Shown piece after piece: positions 44,183-52,722 of a DNA stretch of 64,000 bases. Made by a program: the position numbers and the translations under genes. Location: the NCBI GenBank assembly GCA_002842515.1, contig PHDC01000003.1, forward strand, positions 16,338 through 80,337, written 5' to 3'. Below the pieces are notes generated by a model. The model had not been told where the DNA came from. It did not search any database and saw nothing but the letters and a program-made list of their open reading frames with translations. Numbering within the stretch: position 1 is the first letter of the stretch; every line of letters begins with the position of its first letter. The stretch is from Bacteroidetes bacterium HGW-Bacteroidetes-5 (GTDB lineage: Bacteria; Bacteroidota; Bacteroidia; Bacteroidales; UBA932).

Positions 44183-44200
44183 AAGAAAGATTGCAGTAAG

Positions 44201-45127
44201 ATGGAAAGAGAAAAAATAATATCAGAGATAACCAGGCTAAAAAAGGAGAAGGATGTGATAATCCTTGCCCATTTTTACACAGACCCCGAGGTTCAGGATC
44301 TGGCCGATTATATTGGTGATTCTCTTGGGTTATCGCAGATGGCAGCCAATACAAGTGCAAAAATAATTCTGTTTTGCGGAGTGAAATTTATGGCCGAAAC
44401 CGCTTCAATTATCGCTCCCGGCAAAAAAGTGCTCCTGCCCGACCCCACATCGGGATGCTCACTGGCAGAGAGTATAAAGGGCTCAGATGTGATTGCCTGG
44501 AAAAAGAAGAATCCTAAAGGAGTAGTTGTCTCCTATGTAAATACTACTGCAGAGGTTAAGGCCTACACAGATATCTGTTGTACATCTGCAAATGCAATTG
44601 ATGTCATTAACAGCATACCGGATGGCAAGAAGATATTCTTCATTCCGGACAAAAACCTCGCCTCCTATGTCAAGATAAAGACCGGAAAAGATATAGAGAT
44701 CTGGAATGGTGATTGTTGCGTACACGAGTACTACGACACAAAGATGGTCCTGGACGAGGTCAATAAAAACCCCGATGCCGAATTACTTATCCACCCGGAG
44801 AGCAACTGCTCTCACGACCCGCTCATCTACAAAAAACCAAACTCATACATTCTATCTACAACCGGAATGATTAAAAGAGTCGGAGTGTCATCTGCAAAAA
44901 GATTTCTGGTAGTAACCGAGCCGGGTGTAATCCACCGTATGAAAAAGCTATACCCCGACAAGGAGTTTATCCCCTGCGACGAGTACAACGAATGTATACA
45001 GATGCGCAAGATAACCCTCGAAAAGATGCTTATCTCACTCCGTGATGAAATTCACGAAGTAAAAGTTCCCGAAGATATCCGCCTGCGCGCCTACCCATCT
45101 ATCGAAAAGATGCTAACCTTACATTGA
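44201..45127 (+). CDS. nadA: Quinolinate synthase
   Basis: This 308-residue iron-sulfur enzyme condenses iminoaspartate with dihydroxyacetone phosphate to quinolinate. Features are VIILAHFYTDPEVQDLADYIGDSL at the N-terminus, FCGVKFMAETASI, the cluster cysteines in DPTSGCSLAE and HPESNCSHDPL, and the C-terminal PCDEYNECIQMRKITLEK. The length fits the short NadA type. It is 18 bases after the nadBC fusion, so the whole de novo route from aspartate to NaMN is encoded by two adjacent genes. Confidence 0.95.
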   Translation: MEREKIISEITRLKKEKDVIILAHFYTDPEVQDLADYIGDSLGLSQMAANTSAKIILFCGVKFMAETASIIAPGKKVLLPDPTSGCSLAESIKGSDVIAWKKKNPKGVVVSYVNTTAEVKAYTDICCTSANAIDVINSIPDGKKIFFIPDKNLASYVKIKTGKDIEIWNGDCCVHEYYDTKMVLDEVNKNPDAELLIHPESNCSHDPLIYKKPNSYILSTTGMIKRVGVSSAKRFLVVTEPGVIHRMKKLYPDKEFIPCDEYNECIQMRKITLEKMLISLRDEIHEVKVPEDIRLRAYPSIEKMLTLH

Positions 45128-45196
45128 GATTGTCATAAGATCCAGGCAAAATCTTTTTTAACACCTTCGGCACATTCAAATACCCTTTCGTCAACA

Positions 45197-45232
45197 TTTG
45201 CAATTTTTAAATTGGAGATATAGATAGTTTTG
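45197..45232 (+). promoter_or_regulatory. Possible promoter of the BNR-repeat lipoprotein gene
   Basis: TAGTTTTG (45225-45232) matches TAnnTTTG, 29 bases before the ATG. The nearest TTTG (45197-45200) gives a 24-nt spacer, longer than usual, so the -33 element is doubtful. Confidence 0.4.
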
Positions 45233-45260
45233 CCTCCTCAAAAACTAATAATCAACTCCA

Positions 45261-46235
45261 ATGAAAAGAAATTACATTATCTTGAAATTAATCGCTGTTT
45301 TTTTGCTCTTTTCGCTCTTGTCGTGTGAGAAAGAGAAGATAGTTATTGATAATCCGGGCGGATATGACTCCGATGCCCCTTTTGTTAAACTAGCATCTGC
45401 GACAACACAAATTTTAACCGACATCTCATTTATAAATAAAAATGAGGGAATGATCTGCGGAAGCTTTGGCTTTATTGCTAAAACCTCAAATGGCGGAAAA
45501 AGCTGGGAAGTGCTCAATTCGGGAATCAATCACTCATTTTTAAATGCCTTTATGCTCGACTCAAGAACTCTCTATATGGCCCGTATAGGTATTTATAAAA
45601 GCAGCAACTCCGGAAGCAGTTTCAGCCCTTTGGGGGTTTTAGCAGATTACTCAAACAGTATATTCGGCATCTGCTTCTTTAACCAAAACGAGGGTGTTGT
45701 TATTAAAGGGAATCTAATTCTTAAGACCCGCAACGGAGGCTCTACCTGGGATGTTCAGTATGACAGTGCAGAGAATATCACCAAGATGCAGTTCACATCA
45801 AAAACAGTGGGTTATGTTGCCGGGGGACGCAGTTACGACAATAACTCCAGAGGGGAGATCCACAAAACCACAGATGGTGGTGAGAGTTGGAAGCAAATTC
45901 ACCTGACCGATTCAAACATCAGCGCTCTCTATTTTATCAACAGTGAAAGAGGATTTTACACAAACTACAACGATGAACTATTTCGTACAGTTGACGGAGG
46001 AAAAATCTGGAGAAAAATTTCAACTGTAGAGGCAGGAGCTCTCTCTTTGTGTTTTACGGGAGAGAGTATCGGCTATCTCTCAACATATAGTGGAAAGATT
46101 TTAAAGACTACTAATGGCGGTATCAGTTGGGAAGTGGTCTATGAATCTGCAAATGTGCCTATAAGCAAAATTATTTTTGTTGATAAAACAATGTATGCTA
46201 TTGGGAATAACGGGCTGTTTCTTGTGAAAAAATAG
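45261..46235 (+). CDS. Lipoprotein with BNR/Ycf48-like propeller repeats
   Basis: The 324-residue product has a lipoprotein signal (MKRNYIILKLIAVFLLFSLLSCEKE). It then contains repeated blocks of the type KTSNGGKSWEVLNSG, KTRNGGSTWDVQYDS, KTTDGGESWKQIH, RTVDGGKIWRKIS and KTTNGGISWEVVYES, which are BNR/Asp-box motifs of the Ycf48/sortilin-like beta-propellers. About six blades are expected. No enzyme residues are recognisable; it is probably a periplasmic or surface binding protein. It ends 13 bases before a strong terminator shared with the convergent gene. Confidence 0.85.
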   Translation: MKRNYIILKLIAVFLLFSLLSCEKEKIVIDNPGGYDSDAPFVKLASATTQILTDISFINKNEGMICGSFGFIAKTSNGGKSWEVLNSGINHSFLNAFMLDSRTLYMARIGIYKSSNSGSSFSPLGVLADYSNSIFGICFFNQNEGVVIKGNLILKTRNGGSTWDVQYDSAENITKMQFTSKTVGYVAGGRSYDNNSRGEIHKTTDGGESWKQIHLTDSNISALYFINSERGFYTNYNDELFRTVDGGKIWRKISTVEAGALSLCFTGESIGYLSTYSGKILKTTNGGISWEVVYESANVPISKIIFVDKTMYAIGNNGLFLVKK

Positions 46236-46248
46236 TTTTGATAAGCAA

Positions 46249-46276
46249 AAAAGGGTGACCTCACGGCCACCCTTTT
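46249..46276. terminator. Bidirectional terminator between convergent lipoprotein genes
   Basis: AAAAGGGTG (46249-46257) and CACCCTTTT (46268-46276) form a 9-bp stem with a 10-nt loop, flanked by A and T runs. Confidence 0.85.
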
Positions 46277-46301
46277 CACAACCCAATTTAATTAACTAAC
46301 A

Positions 46302-47135
46302 CTAAGTGGTCTTCTTTAATGTAATGGTTTTGGTTTTGGTTCCATCCGAAACAGTCGCTGTGTTATCTACTGTACCATCACCATAATCTATAGTCATTGT
46401 TTTACCATCTGCAAAAGTGGTCTTTGCAATCCCTTTTACTATCTCCGATGCAGATACTTTGAAAATAAGAGGAGTGGCAGCTTCGACAGTTCTTGTTCTG
46501 CTCTCATTCTTCTCATTTGTGATGGTCGTAGTTCCATATGTCTCGATTGTATCGTCATCTTTTGTTGTCGCAACCCCACCTTTAATAAGTCTGTTTAAAG
46601 ATGATACTCTTTTTGTAAATTTAGTACCATCGGGAATGGTTACTTTGAAATCTTCCGTAATAACTGCCTGCTGAGTGTTGGCATCGATATCGCGGGTAAT
46701 TGTGCGCCCAACCCATCCGTTAAACAGATATCCATCTTCAACAAAATCAATGTATTTCACCTTTTGCTCGCTTCCGGTTTTGCCATTATTTACAATATAG
46801 GCAGCAAGCTGGCCTTTTCTAAGTTTACCGTCGGGGCCGGTGTTGCCGGCAGCTCCAAAATCTACTAGGAATATCCTCACCCCGGAAGAGTCTCTTATTG
46901 TAATTGTTACAGTTCCTGTAAGATATTTTTCTCCCCAAATGGCTTTAGTTGCCGGATATGAGGCATTCATTTTCAGAATCTCTGCAAGAATAGCATCGGT
47001 AGACGCACTTGTTACTTCAATGAAAGAGTCCTGTTTTAACATTTCGTCTTTATTCTCGGAAACCAACTCCTCTTTTGTACAAGATGACAAAATGAGAAGC
47101 GTAAAAGCTGCAACAGAAAAGATGAATTTTTTCAT
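46302..47135 (-). CDS. Lipoprotein of unknown function
   Basis: A 277-residue protein with signal MKKFIFSVAAFTLLILSSCTKEE and lipobox Cys. The rest is rich in Thr, Lys and Gly, with beta-rich segments (TGTVTITIRDSSGVRIFLVDFGAAG, FNGWVGRTITRDIDA, TMTIDYGDGTVDNTATVSDGTKTKTITLKK). No catalytic motif or named family was recognised. The C-terminal DYGDGT resembles the PKD-like or adhesin-type strands seen in surface proteins, but this is weak. It is divergent from the ECF sigma gene, so a regulatory link is possible but unproven. Confidence 0.65.
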   Translation of the reverse strand: MKKFIFSVAAFTLLILSSCTKEELVSENKDEMLKQDSFIEVTSASTDAILAEILKMNASYPATKAIWGEKYLTGTVTITIRDSSGVRIFLVDFGAAGNTGPDGKLRKGQLAAYIVNNGKTGSEQKVKYIDFVEDGYLFNGWVGRTITRDIDANTQQAVITEDFKVTIPDGTKFTKRVSSLNRLIKGGVATTKDDDTIETYGTTTITNEKNESRTRTVEAATPLIFKVSASEIVKGIAKTTFADGKTMTIDYGDGTVDNTATVSDGTKTKTITLKKTT

Positions 47136-47301
47136 AACTTGATCTATTTAAATTAATTTGTAAAATTCTAAGGCCTTATTAGCGATTCTTATCCCGAACC
47201 TATAATTTTAAGAAGAGAAAACCTGTATAAAGTTAAATTTAAAAAATTATTTTTTTAACTTTCCCTGCAGATTCTCTTCAAATAATAAACAATTAGTGCC
47301 G

Positions 47302-47847
47302 ATGCAGCATCCCAAAGATGAGTATATCCTCTCCCTCATTGGAGATGAGAAGACAAAAGAGAGAGGACTCTCTCTGCTGATCGACAAATATAAAGAGAGA
47401 ATATACTGGCACATAAGGAGGCTTGTGGTGAGTCACGAAGATGCTCAGGATGTAATGCAGGAGACATTTTTTAATGCTTGCCGCTATATAGACAGATTTG
47501 AAAGTGAGAGCCGTCTTTACACCTGGTTATACAGAATTGCCACAAATGAGTGTATAAGAGTGTTCCGGAAGAACAAGTTGATATTTACATCATACGACTC
47601 TGTAAAAGAAGAACTTATAAACAAACTATATTACGAAACTTCCGATGAGAGTGATAAGATAGTGTTAAAATTTCAAGAGGCGATTTTGCATCTTCCAAAA
47701 AAACAGAGGCTTGTATTCAATCTCAGGTATTACGACGAAATGAGTTACGAAGATATTTCAAAGGTCCTTAACATTAGCACTTCATCTTCAAAGACAAATT
47801 ACCACTACGCAAGTGAAAAGGTTAAAAATTATATGTTAAAATTATAG
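47302..47847 (+). CDS. ECF-type RNA polymerase sigma factor
   Basis: The start chosen is ATG at 47302; a GTG two codons upstream is also in frame. The 181-residue product has sigma region 2 (LSLLIDKYKERIYWHIRRLVVSHEDAQDVMQETFFNACRYIDRFESESRLYTWLYRIATNE) and region 4 (LHLPKKQRLVFNLRYYDEMSYEDISKVLNISTSSSKTNYHYASEKVK). The size and lack of other regions mark an ECF sigma factor. It is followed after 3 bases by a small membrane protein and then a Spy-like periplasmic protein; the arrangement looks like a sigma/anti-sigma/sensor operon of the envelope-stress type. Confidence 0.92.
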   Translation: MQHPKDEYILSLIGDEKTKERGLSLLIDKYKERIYWHIRRLVVSHEDAQDVMQETFFNACRYIDRFESESRLYTWLYRIATNECIRVFRKNKLIFTSYDSVKEELINKLYYETSDESDKIVLKFQEAILHLPKKQRLVFNLRYYDEMSYEDISKVLNISTSSSKTNYHYASEKVKNYMLKL

Positions 47848-47850
47848 GTA

Positions 47851-48201
47851 ATGAAAAAAGATTTTGATTTTGAACAGGTTGGGAAGAGATTACCATATAA
47901 GGCTCCCGACTCCTATGTAGAGAATTTCAAACCGAATTTTCTTCGCCACACACCGCATAGAAATAACAAAATAACTATCAGGTTATTTGTGTATGCAGCT
48001 GCTTCTGTTGCATTATTAATAATAAGTAGTCTCATAGTTCTCAATCCCGGTAAAAGGCAAAATTTCCTTAGTTCGCAGCAGGAAACAGAGCCATTTGCAA
48101 ACATCAACTCTGCCGACTTTAATGATATTATTAAAAGCTTTACCGACGAAGAGCTTACAACTTTATCTGTAATTCTTGATTCCGATATGTTCGAAAATTA
48201 G
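47851..48201 (+). CDS. Small membrane protein, possible anti-sigma factor
   Basis: This 116-residue protein has a charged N-terminus of about 45 residues, one transmembrane helix (LFVYAAASVALLIISSLIVL) and a short C-terminal part ending in DFNDIIKSFTDEELTTLSVIL. Single-pass topology and location directly after an ECF sigma gene suggest an anti-sigma factor, but no anti-sigma domain (zinc-binding HxxxCxxC or RsiW-like) is seen. The start is separated from the sigma stop by 3 bases. Confidence 0.65.
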   Translation: MKKDFDFEQVGKRLPYKAPDSYVENFKPNFLRHTPHRNNKITIRLFVYAAASVALLIISSLIVLNPGKRQNFLSSQQETEPFANINSADFNDIIKSFTDEELTTLSVILDSDMFEN

Positions 48202-48215
48202 AACACCACAATATT

Positions 48216-48722
48216 ATGAGAACCTTTAACCCCAAACCACTAAATATTAAATTTGTGGCTCAAACATTAAAAGCTGTAATATTTACCGCAATTCTGCTAA
48301 TATCTGCCAATTCATCCCTGCAGGCTCAGATCCGCCCCGGGATGCCAAGGGTAAGAGCGTTGCTAATGGAGAGACAACTCTCGGAAATTAAAAAGAACAT
48401 CTCAATAGACAGCAGAGATATCCCAAAATTTGATCAGATATACCGAAACTACATCACGGAGGTCTTTGAACTGAACGCTCTTTACGAAGGACTCGTTCCG
48501 CTCGAAACAAATATGGACCAATATAGCGACACCCAAATCGAAGAGAACTTCATCAAGCAAACCGATAAATCAAAAAGACTTCTCCTTATCAGGGAGAAGT
48601 ACTTTTATGAATTCAAAACCATCATTAAGCCAAAGGAGATTATGAAGTTATACTCCATTGAGCGTCAAGTTCTCCGCCAGGCCCAGCAAGAGATGAGAGA
48701 TCGGGTTGGTAACCGGCCTTAG
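48216..48722 (+). CDS. Spy/CpxP-like periplasmic sensor protein
   Basis: A 168-residue protein with a signal peptide (LKAVIFTAILLISANSSLQAQ) and helix-rich body (MERQLSEIKKNISIDSRDIPKFDQIYRNYITEVFELN, then KSKRLLLIREKYFYEFKTIIKPKEIMKLYSIERQVLR). The helical pattern and size are like Spy/CpxP-family periplasmic proteins; similar genes next to ECF sigma factors in Bacteroidota are named sensor of ECF-type sigma factor. It probably binds unfolded proteins or tunes the sigma factor. It is the third gene of the operon, 14 bases after the membrane protein. Confidence 0.75.
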   Translation: MRTFNPKPLNIKFVAQTLKAVIFTAILLISANSSLQAQIRPGMPRVRALLMERQLSEIKKNISIDSRDIPKFDQIYRNYITEVFELNALYEGLVPLETNMDQYSDTQIEENFIKQTDKSKRLLLIREKYFYEFKTIIKPKEIMKLYSIERQVLRQAQQEMRDRVGNRP

Positions 48723-48735
48723 CATTAAAAAACGG

Positions 48736-49896
48736 TTACCAGCTGTACATAACCATAACCTGGAGTCTGTTTGCGCTTGAGTGTGTCTCGTTCATATTTA
48801 ACCTGTATCCGTGAATATACTCACCGGCAAGTGTGAAGTTCTTAACTCCTGTCCAGAATAGTGAAGCAGAGAGATAGTTCCCTTTATGGTATTCATTTGC
48901 AGAGTAGTAGTCGGTCTTATTTGCCAAACCGGCTATTGAGAAATTTGCAGATGCATAGAGAGATTTATTGAAATTGGCCCTTGCTCCTAATGAGATACTA
49001 TACATAGGGAGAGCTTGTAACGAACCGGTGGCGGCATCGGGTGCCAGATCCAGGTTAAGAGCTGCAAGGTCGTTAATGTATCTGGCCACACCTTTACCGT
49101 AAATTCCCTGGCTAAAGAGAGTGAAATTTTCTCCCATCTTAACTGAACCGCTTAGCTGAGCCCCTGCCCCAATTTTAGTCTCAATCTCCGAAGTGCTGTT
49201 TACACCATAATCCATCGCTCTAAAGAGTCCGGTAATTTTTAGGTGAGCAGATTTTCCTTTAAACATCAGGAAGAGCGGAACATCGGGGAATCTTTGGTTA
49301 ACGACTCTGATTCCGGTTGGTGTTGTAATTTTACTTTTAGGAAACTCCAATGAGATACCAAAACTGGTTTTTTCGCTTAGCTTTTTATTATACCCAATAA
49401 GTGGTGTGCGAAAGAAAGTTCTTGAGTTTACCCCCTGAACATCAATTGTTTGAGCATTGGCCTGGAAATCTGTCATAAAACTCCACCACTGACCCATAAT
49501 AAGACCCTTAAAAGAGATATAGGCGTGCCTCAGTCTAAAAACATCAACTGCGCCTCTAAAGTCACTTTCAATATAATATTCAATATCTCCAAGCAGCTCT
49601 GTCTTTTGAATAACTTTAAGATGCAGGCGGGTACCGGAAGCATCCATACTCAATCTTGACTGTTTATCCCACTCACTTTGAGAGGCCATTGTTGAGCTCA
49701 CAAAGTCGTAACTAGGTACCACCCCCCCAAAATCTGCAAAAGTTACAAATCGGACAAAGCCTCCAAATTTTATTGATATATTTCCCTTCTCAATTAAAAA
49801 AGGAGATTTGGTTTCGGTGACTTTGGCAGAGGCACTTTGAGCATAGGAGTTGATGCATAGTGCGCCTAAAACGACGAACATAAATACTCTTTTCAT
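48736..49896 (-). CDS. DcaP-like outer-membrane porin
   Basis: The 386-residue product has a signal peptide (MKRVFMFVVLGALCINSYAQS) and a beta-barrel pattern. KFGGFVRFVTFADFGGVVPSYDFVSS at the N-terminus, RLHLKVIQKTELLGDIEYYIESDF, LRHAYISFKGLIMGQWWSFMTDF and the final strand ANRLQVMVMYSW with aromatic last residue are those of DcaP-like trimeric porins (the family of Acinetobacter DcaP). It should let small polar compounds, perhaps organic acids, into the periplasm. It is convergent with the Spy-like gene, with stops 13 bases apart. Confidence 0.82.
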   Translation of the reverse strand: MKRVFMFVVLGALCINSYAQSASAKVTETKSPFLIEKGNISIKFGGFVRFVTFADFGGVVPSYDFVSSTMASQSEWDKQSRLSMDASGTRLHLKVIQKTELLGDIEYYIESDFRGAVDVFRLRHAYISFKGLIMGQWWSFMTDFQANAQTIDVQGVNSRTFFRTPLIGYNKKLSEKTSFGISLEFPKSKITTPTGIRVVNQRFPDVPLFLMFKGKSAHLKITGLFRAMDYGVNSTSEIETKIGAGAQLSGSVKMGENFTLFSQGIYGKGVARYINDLAALNLDLAPDAATGSLQALPMYSISLGARANFNKSLYASANFSIAGLANKTDYYSANEYHKGNYLSASLFWTGVKNFTLAGEYIHGYRLNMNETHSSANRLQVMVMYSW

Positions 49897-49928
49897 TTTT
49901 TATAGTTTTAAGTTTTGGGTCCTTTATA

Positions 49929-49963
49929 CAAAAGTAAATGCTTTTACTATACATCTCAACAAA
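49929..49963 (-). promoter_or_regulatory. Candidate promoter of the porin gene
   Basis: On the minus strand TACTTTTG (49936-49929) matches TAnnTTTG, and TTTG (49963-49960) lies 23 nt upstream, slightly more than the usual spacing. The porin ATG is 33 bases downstream. Confidence 0.45.
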
Positions 49964-50135
49964 ATTTGTAAGTTTTTTTCGCTCTGAACATAAATTTTGA
50001 CCTTTTTTCAGATGAATATCTCTGTTTTTTGAAAAACATCTCCTTAAAGTGCAACTTTTTTTAATGCATATTCGTCTATATTATGCTCGAAAAGAATTTG
50101 AGCTGGATTATTCAACACTAAATTACTCTCCCAAA

Positions 50136-50858
50136 ATGAAAAAGAAATTAATACTATTTATTACTGTACTTTTTGTTGCCGTTACATCGTGCTCCTGCCT
50201 GGATTTAATGTCTGTTAGACCTTCCGGGCAGTATATCGCAAAGAAAATCAATGTTGGTGATTTTGAAAATGTCTCTGTCTCTAACGGGTTTGAACTGATT
50301 TTAACTCAAGACTCCAAAGAGGAGCTGGTTATTGAAACTTACGAAAATGTTCACGAATATATTGTCGTAAGGGTAGAGGGCAGCACTCTAAAGATATACA
50401 GAGAAGGAGGAATCTTCTTTAGCGGTAATACCAAAGTTAAGATACACCTCTCCTGCAGCTACCTGGGAAAAATAACCGGTAGCGGAGGAACCAAAATTGA
50501 TATGGAGAGTGGCTGGAGTGGAGACCAAATGAAGATCTCTATTAGCGGAGGTGGCAGAATCTTTGGAAATCTAAAACTTAACTCTTTATATATGAGTATG
50601 TCGGGAGGATCTCGCTCAGAGTTGGAGGGAGAGGTAGATTATCTGTCACTAAGCTCATCCGGCGGAAGCGTACACAGGCACTTTGGACTTGAAACAAATG
50701 AGTGCAGGGCCTCAATGTCCGGCGGTGCATCTGCAGAGCTTTATGTGAAGGAGCGACTGGAGGTATCCGGTTCCGGTGGTACATCTGTCCGTTACAGAGG
50801 AAACCCACAACTCTCAACCAAGCTATCCGGCGGGTCGAGTGTACATAAGGCATTCTAA
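50136..50858 (+). CDS. DUF2807 (head GIN domain) lipoprotein
   Basis: The start at 50136 gives MKKKLILFITVLFVAVTSCSCLD, a lipoprotein signal; the frame reaches back to 50049 but without a plausible signal. The body has the glycine/serine-rich pattern of DUF2807: FENVSVSNGFELILTQD, LKIYREGG, then repeated ITGSGGTKIDM, KISISGGGRIFG, LYMSMSGGSRSELEG, LSSSGGSVHRHF and LEVSGSGGTSVRY, which fold as a right-handed beta-helix-like stack. Function is unknown; proteins of this sort are secreted in many Bacteroidota. A terminator follows after 25 bases. Confidence 0.82.
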   Translation: MKKKLILFITVLFVAVTSCSCLDLMSVRPSGQYIAKKINVGDFENVSVSNGFELILTQDSKEELVIETYENVHEYIVVRVEGSTLKIYREGGIFFSGNTKVKIHLSCSYLGKITGSGGTKIDMESGWSGDQMKISISGGGRIFGNLKLNSLYMSMSGGSRSELEGEVDYLSLSSSGGSVHRHFGLETNECRASMSGGASAELYVKERLEVSGSGGTSVRYRGNPQLSTKLSGGSSVHKAF

Positions 50859-50883
50859 AAAGAGAGAGCAGGCAAATAAGAAG

Positions 50884-50907
50884 ACGGCAGAGATGCCGTT
50901 TTTTTTT
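50884..50907 (+). terminator. Intrinsic terminator after the DUF2807 gene
   Basis: ACGGCA (50884-50889) and TGCCGT (50894-50899) form a 6-bp stem with tetraloop GAGA, followed by a run of nine Ts. Confidence 0.85.
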
Positions 50908-50941
50908 GTAAATTGGCCTATTCTTTAAAAATAACAATATC

Positions 50942-51928
50942 TTGAAAATCAAACACACCCCACGATGCTTGGCAAGGTTCCCCTCGCTTGGAGAGGGGAA
51001 TACCCCTTTGGTAGAGCTGGAGCAAGGTTTGTATGCCAAGCTGGATTATATGATGCCAACTCTCTCTTTTAAGGACAGGGGCGCTGCGGTGCTTATGGCA
51101 GCGGCGCTGGAGATGGGTGTCAAACACGTGATTCAGGACAGCAGCGGGAATGCAGGTTGCTCAATTGCAGCCTACGCTGCCAGGGCAGGGATAAAGGCAG
51201 ATATATACATCGGTGACTCCACCCCGCCCAGGAAGATTAAGATGATTGAAGATTACGGAGCTAATGTTATAATCATTAAAGGGACAAGAGAGGATGTCGC
51301 CGCAGCTGCACTTAAAGAGGTGGCAAAAGGGGAGAAATTCTATGCCAGCCACGTCTATAACCCACTCTTTGCTCAGGGGATGAAATCCTATATTTTTGAG
51401 GTGTTTGTGCAGATGGATGGGCAGCTGCCGGATTTCGTTTTTGTCCCCCTTGGCAACGGTACTCTATTCTATGGAGTTTACCACGGAATAAAGGATCTCA
51501 TCCGGCAAGGCAAAGTAGACAAGTTTCCCAAAATCATCGCCATCCAGGCTGCCGGCTGCGCTCCTATTTATGAATCTTACAACACCTGGCTCAACTCAAA
51601 ACAGGAGAACAAAAAGATATCCCCCACTCCACTGTTGAGACCGGTTATAAATATGGGAACCATTGCAGATGGCATTGCAATAGCAAACCCGGCCAACGGA
51701 AACGATATCCTTAAAAAGATAGTTGAGATAGATGCCTCTGTAGTTGCAGTTACCGACTTAGAAATTGAACAGGCTTACCACACCCTTGCTCTCAAGGGGT
51801 TTCACGTAGAGATGACCAGTGCTGCAAACTACGCCGGCTACAAAAAATATCTCTCAGCAGAAAAATTTGAATCCGGCTCCTCCACCCGGCCGGTAAATCT
51901 TATCACACTCTGCGGCACCTCCAAATAA
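50942..51928 (+). CDS. Threonine synthase-like PLP enzyme (beta-family)
   Basis: The 328-residue protein is a fold-type II PLP enzyme. FPSLGEGNTPLVELEQGLYAKLDYMMPTLSFKDRGAAV contains the cofactor Lys44, SSGNAGCSIAAYAARAG the Asn loop, and FVFVPLGNGTLFYGVYHGI the glycine-rich phosphate loop. The layout fits the threonine synthase/cysteate synthase-like group. No ATG occurs before the conserved GEGNTP motif; the best start is TTG at 50942, and the frame stays open back to a stop at 50909. It differs from ThrC at 4279-5763 and lacks that protein's long form, so it may act on another substrate. Upstream TAAATTGG (50909-50916) is a weak promoter element. Confidence 0.8.
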   Translation: MKIKHTPRCLARFPSLGEGNTPLVELEQGLYAKLDYMMPTLSFKDRGAAVLMAAALEMGVKHVIQDSSGNAGCSIAAYAARAGIKADIYIGDSTPPRKIKMIEDYGANVIIIKGTREDVAAAALKEVAKGEKFYASHVYNPLFAQGMKSYIFEVFVQMDGQLPDFVFVPLGNGTLFYGVYHGIKDLIRQGKVDKFPKIIAIQAAGCAPIYESYNTWLNSKQENKKISPTPLLRPVINMGTIADGIAIANPANGNDILKKIVEIDASVVAVTDLEIEQAYHTLALKGFHVEMTSAANYAGYKKYLSAEKFESGSSTRPVNLITLCGTSK

Positions 51929-51942
51929 CAAACTTACCTGAG

Positions 51943-52698
51943 TTAACTGTTCATCCACCTTTTGAAATCGGCAGACCTGTCTATACTCACAATTGTATCC
52001 TCCTGGGAGTCTGCTTTTGGTTTGAGTTCAAGTTTGACGCGGGCTCTCGAGTATGCAACCATATTAGAGATAGACTCAATATTAACCATATACTTACGGT
52101 TAATTCGAAAAAACTGACCAGGGTTTAGAAGCTCCTGCAACTTGTCCAGGGTGTAGTCAACAACCAGAGTCTGCCCCTCAAAAGTTCTTATATAGACCCC
52201 TTTGTCGGCAACAAAGCAGTAGGCAATCTCACTGCTCTCCACCTTTTTAATCTTATTTCCCGTCTGGATTAGAAACCTCTTTTTATACTCCGGCTCCCTG
52301 CCCTGAATTTGAGAGAGAAGGGAGTCAAAATCTATTCCAAAAGCCATTTTAAGAGATTTATACTTCCCCAGGCTCTCCTTAAGATCACTCTCCCGAATGG
52401 GCTTAAGCAGATACGAGATACTGTTTAGTTTAAATGCTTTAACAGCATACTGGTCGTAGGCGGTTGTAAAGATTACGGGAGTATTAACTGTCACCTGTTC
52501 AAATATGCTAAAGCTAATCCCGTCCGAGAGCTGAATATCCAGAAATATAAGCTCTGCACTATTATGCAGTAGCCACTGAACCGACTCTTTTATTGAGCCA
52601 AGTTTTGCCAGCACCCGAACTGAGGGATCTGCATCCACAAGCATCTGCTCCAGCTTACCGGCAGCAACGACTTCATCTTCTATAATCAGCACATTCAT
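51943..52698 (-). CDS. LytTR-family response regulator
   Basis: The 251-residue protein has a receiver domain (MNVLIIEDEVVAAGKLEQML, with phospho-acceptor Asp54 in IFLDIQLSDG and TTAYDQYAVKAF, and Lys in LLKPI) and a C-terminal LytTR DNA-binding domain (about 140-250, FLIQTGNKIKKVESSEIAYCFVADKGVYIRT to FFRINRKYMVNIESI). It pairs with the histidine kinase encoded 24 bases upstream. Targets unknown. Confidence 0.93.
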   Translation of the reverse strand: MNVLIIEDEVVAAGKLEQMLVDADPSVRVLAKLGSIKESVQWLLHNSAELIFLDIQLSDGISFSIFEQVTVNTPVIFTTAYDQYAVKAFKLNSISYLLKPIRESDLKESLGKYKSLKMAFGIDFDSLLSQIQGREPEYKKRFLIQTGNKIKKVESSEIAYCFVADKGVYIRTFEGQTLVVDYTLDKLQELLNPGQFFRINRKYMVNIESISNMVAYSRARVKLELKPKADSQEDTIVSIDRSADFKRWMNS

Positions 52699-52722
52699 TT
52701 TAACAGGATATATTTATTAAAA

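Noticed and set aside
46302..47135. An ECF anti-sigma factor, because it faces the sigma gene
   Set aside because: It is an outward-facing lipoprotein with no membrane helix linking to the cytoplasm and no anti-sigma motif; the small membrane protein is the better candidate.
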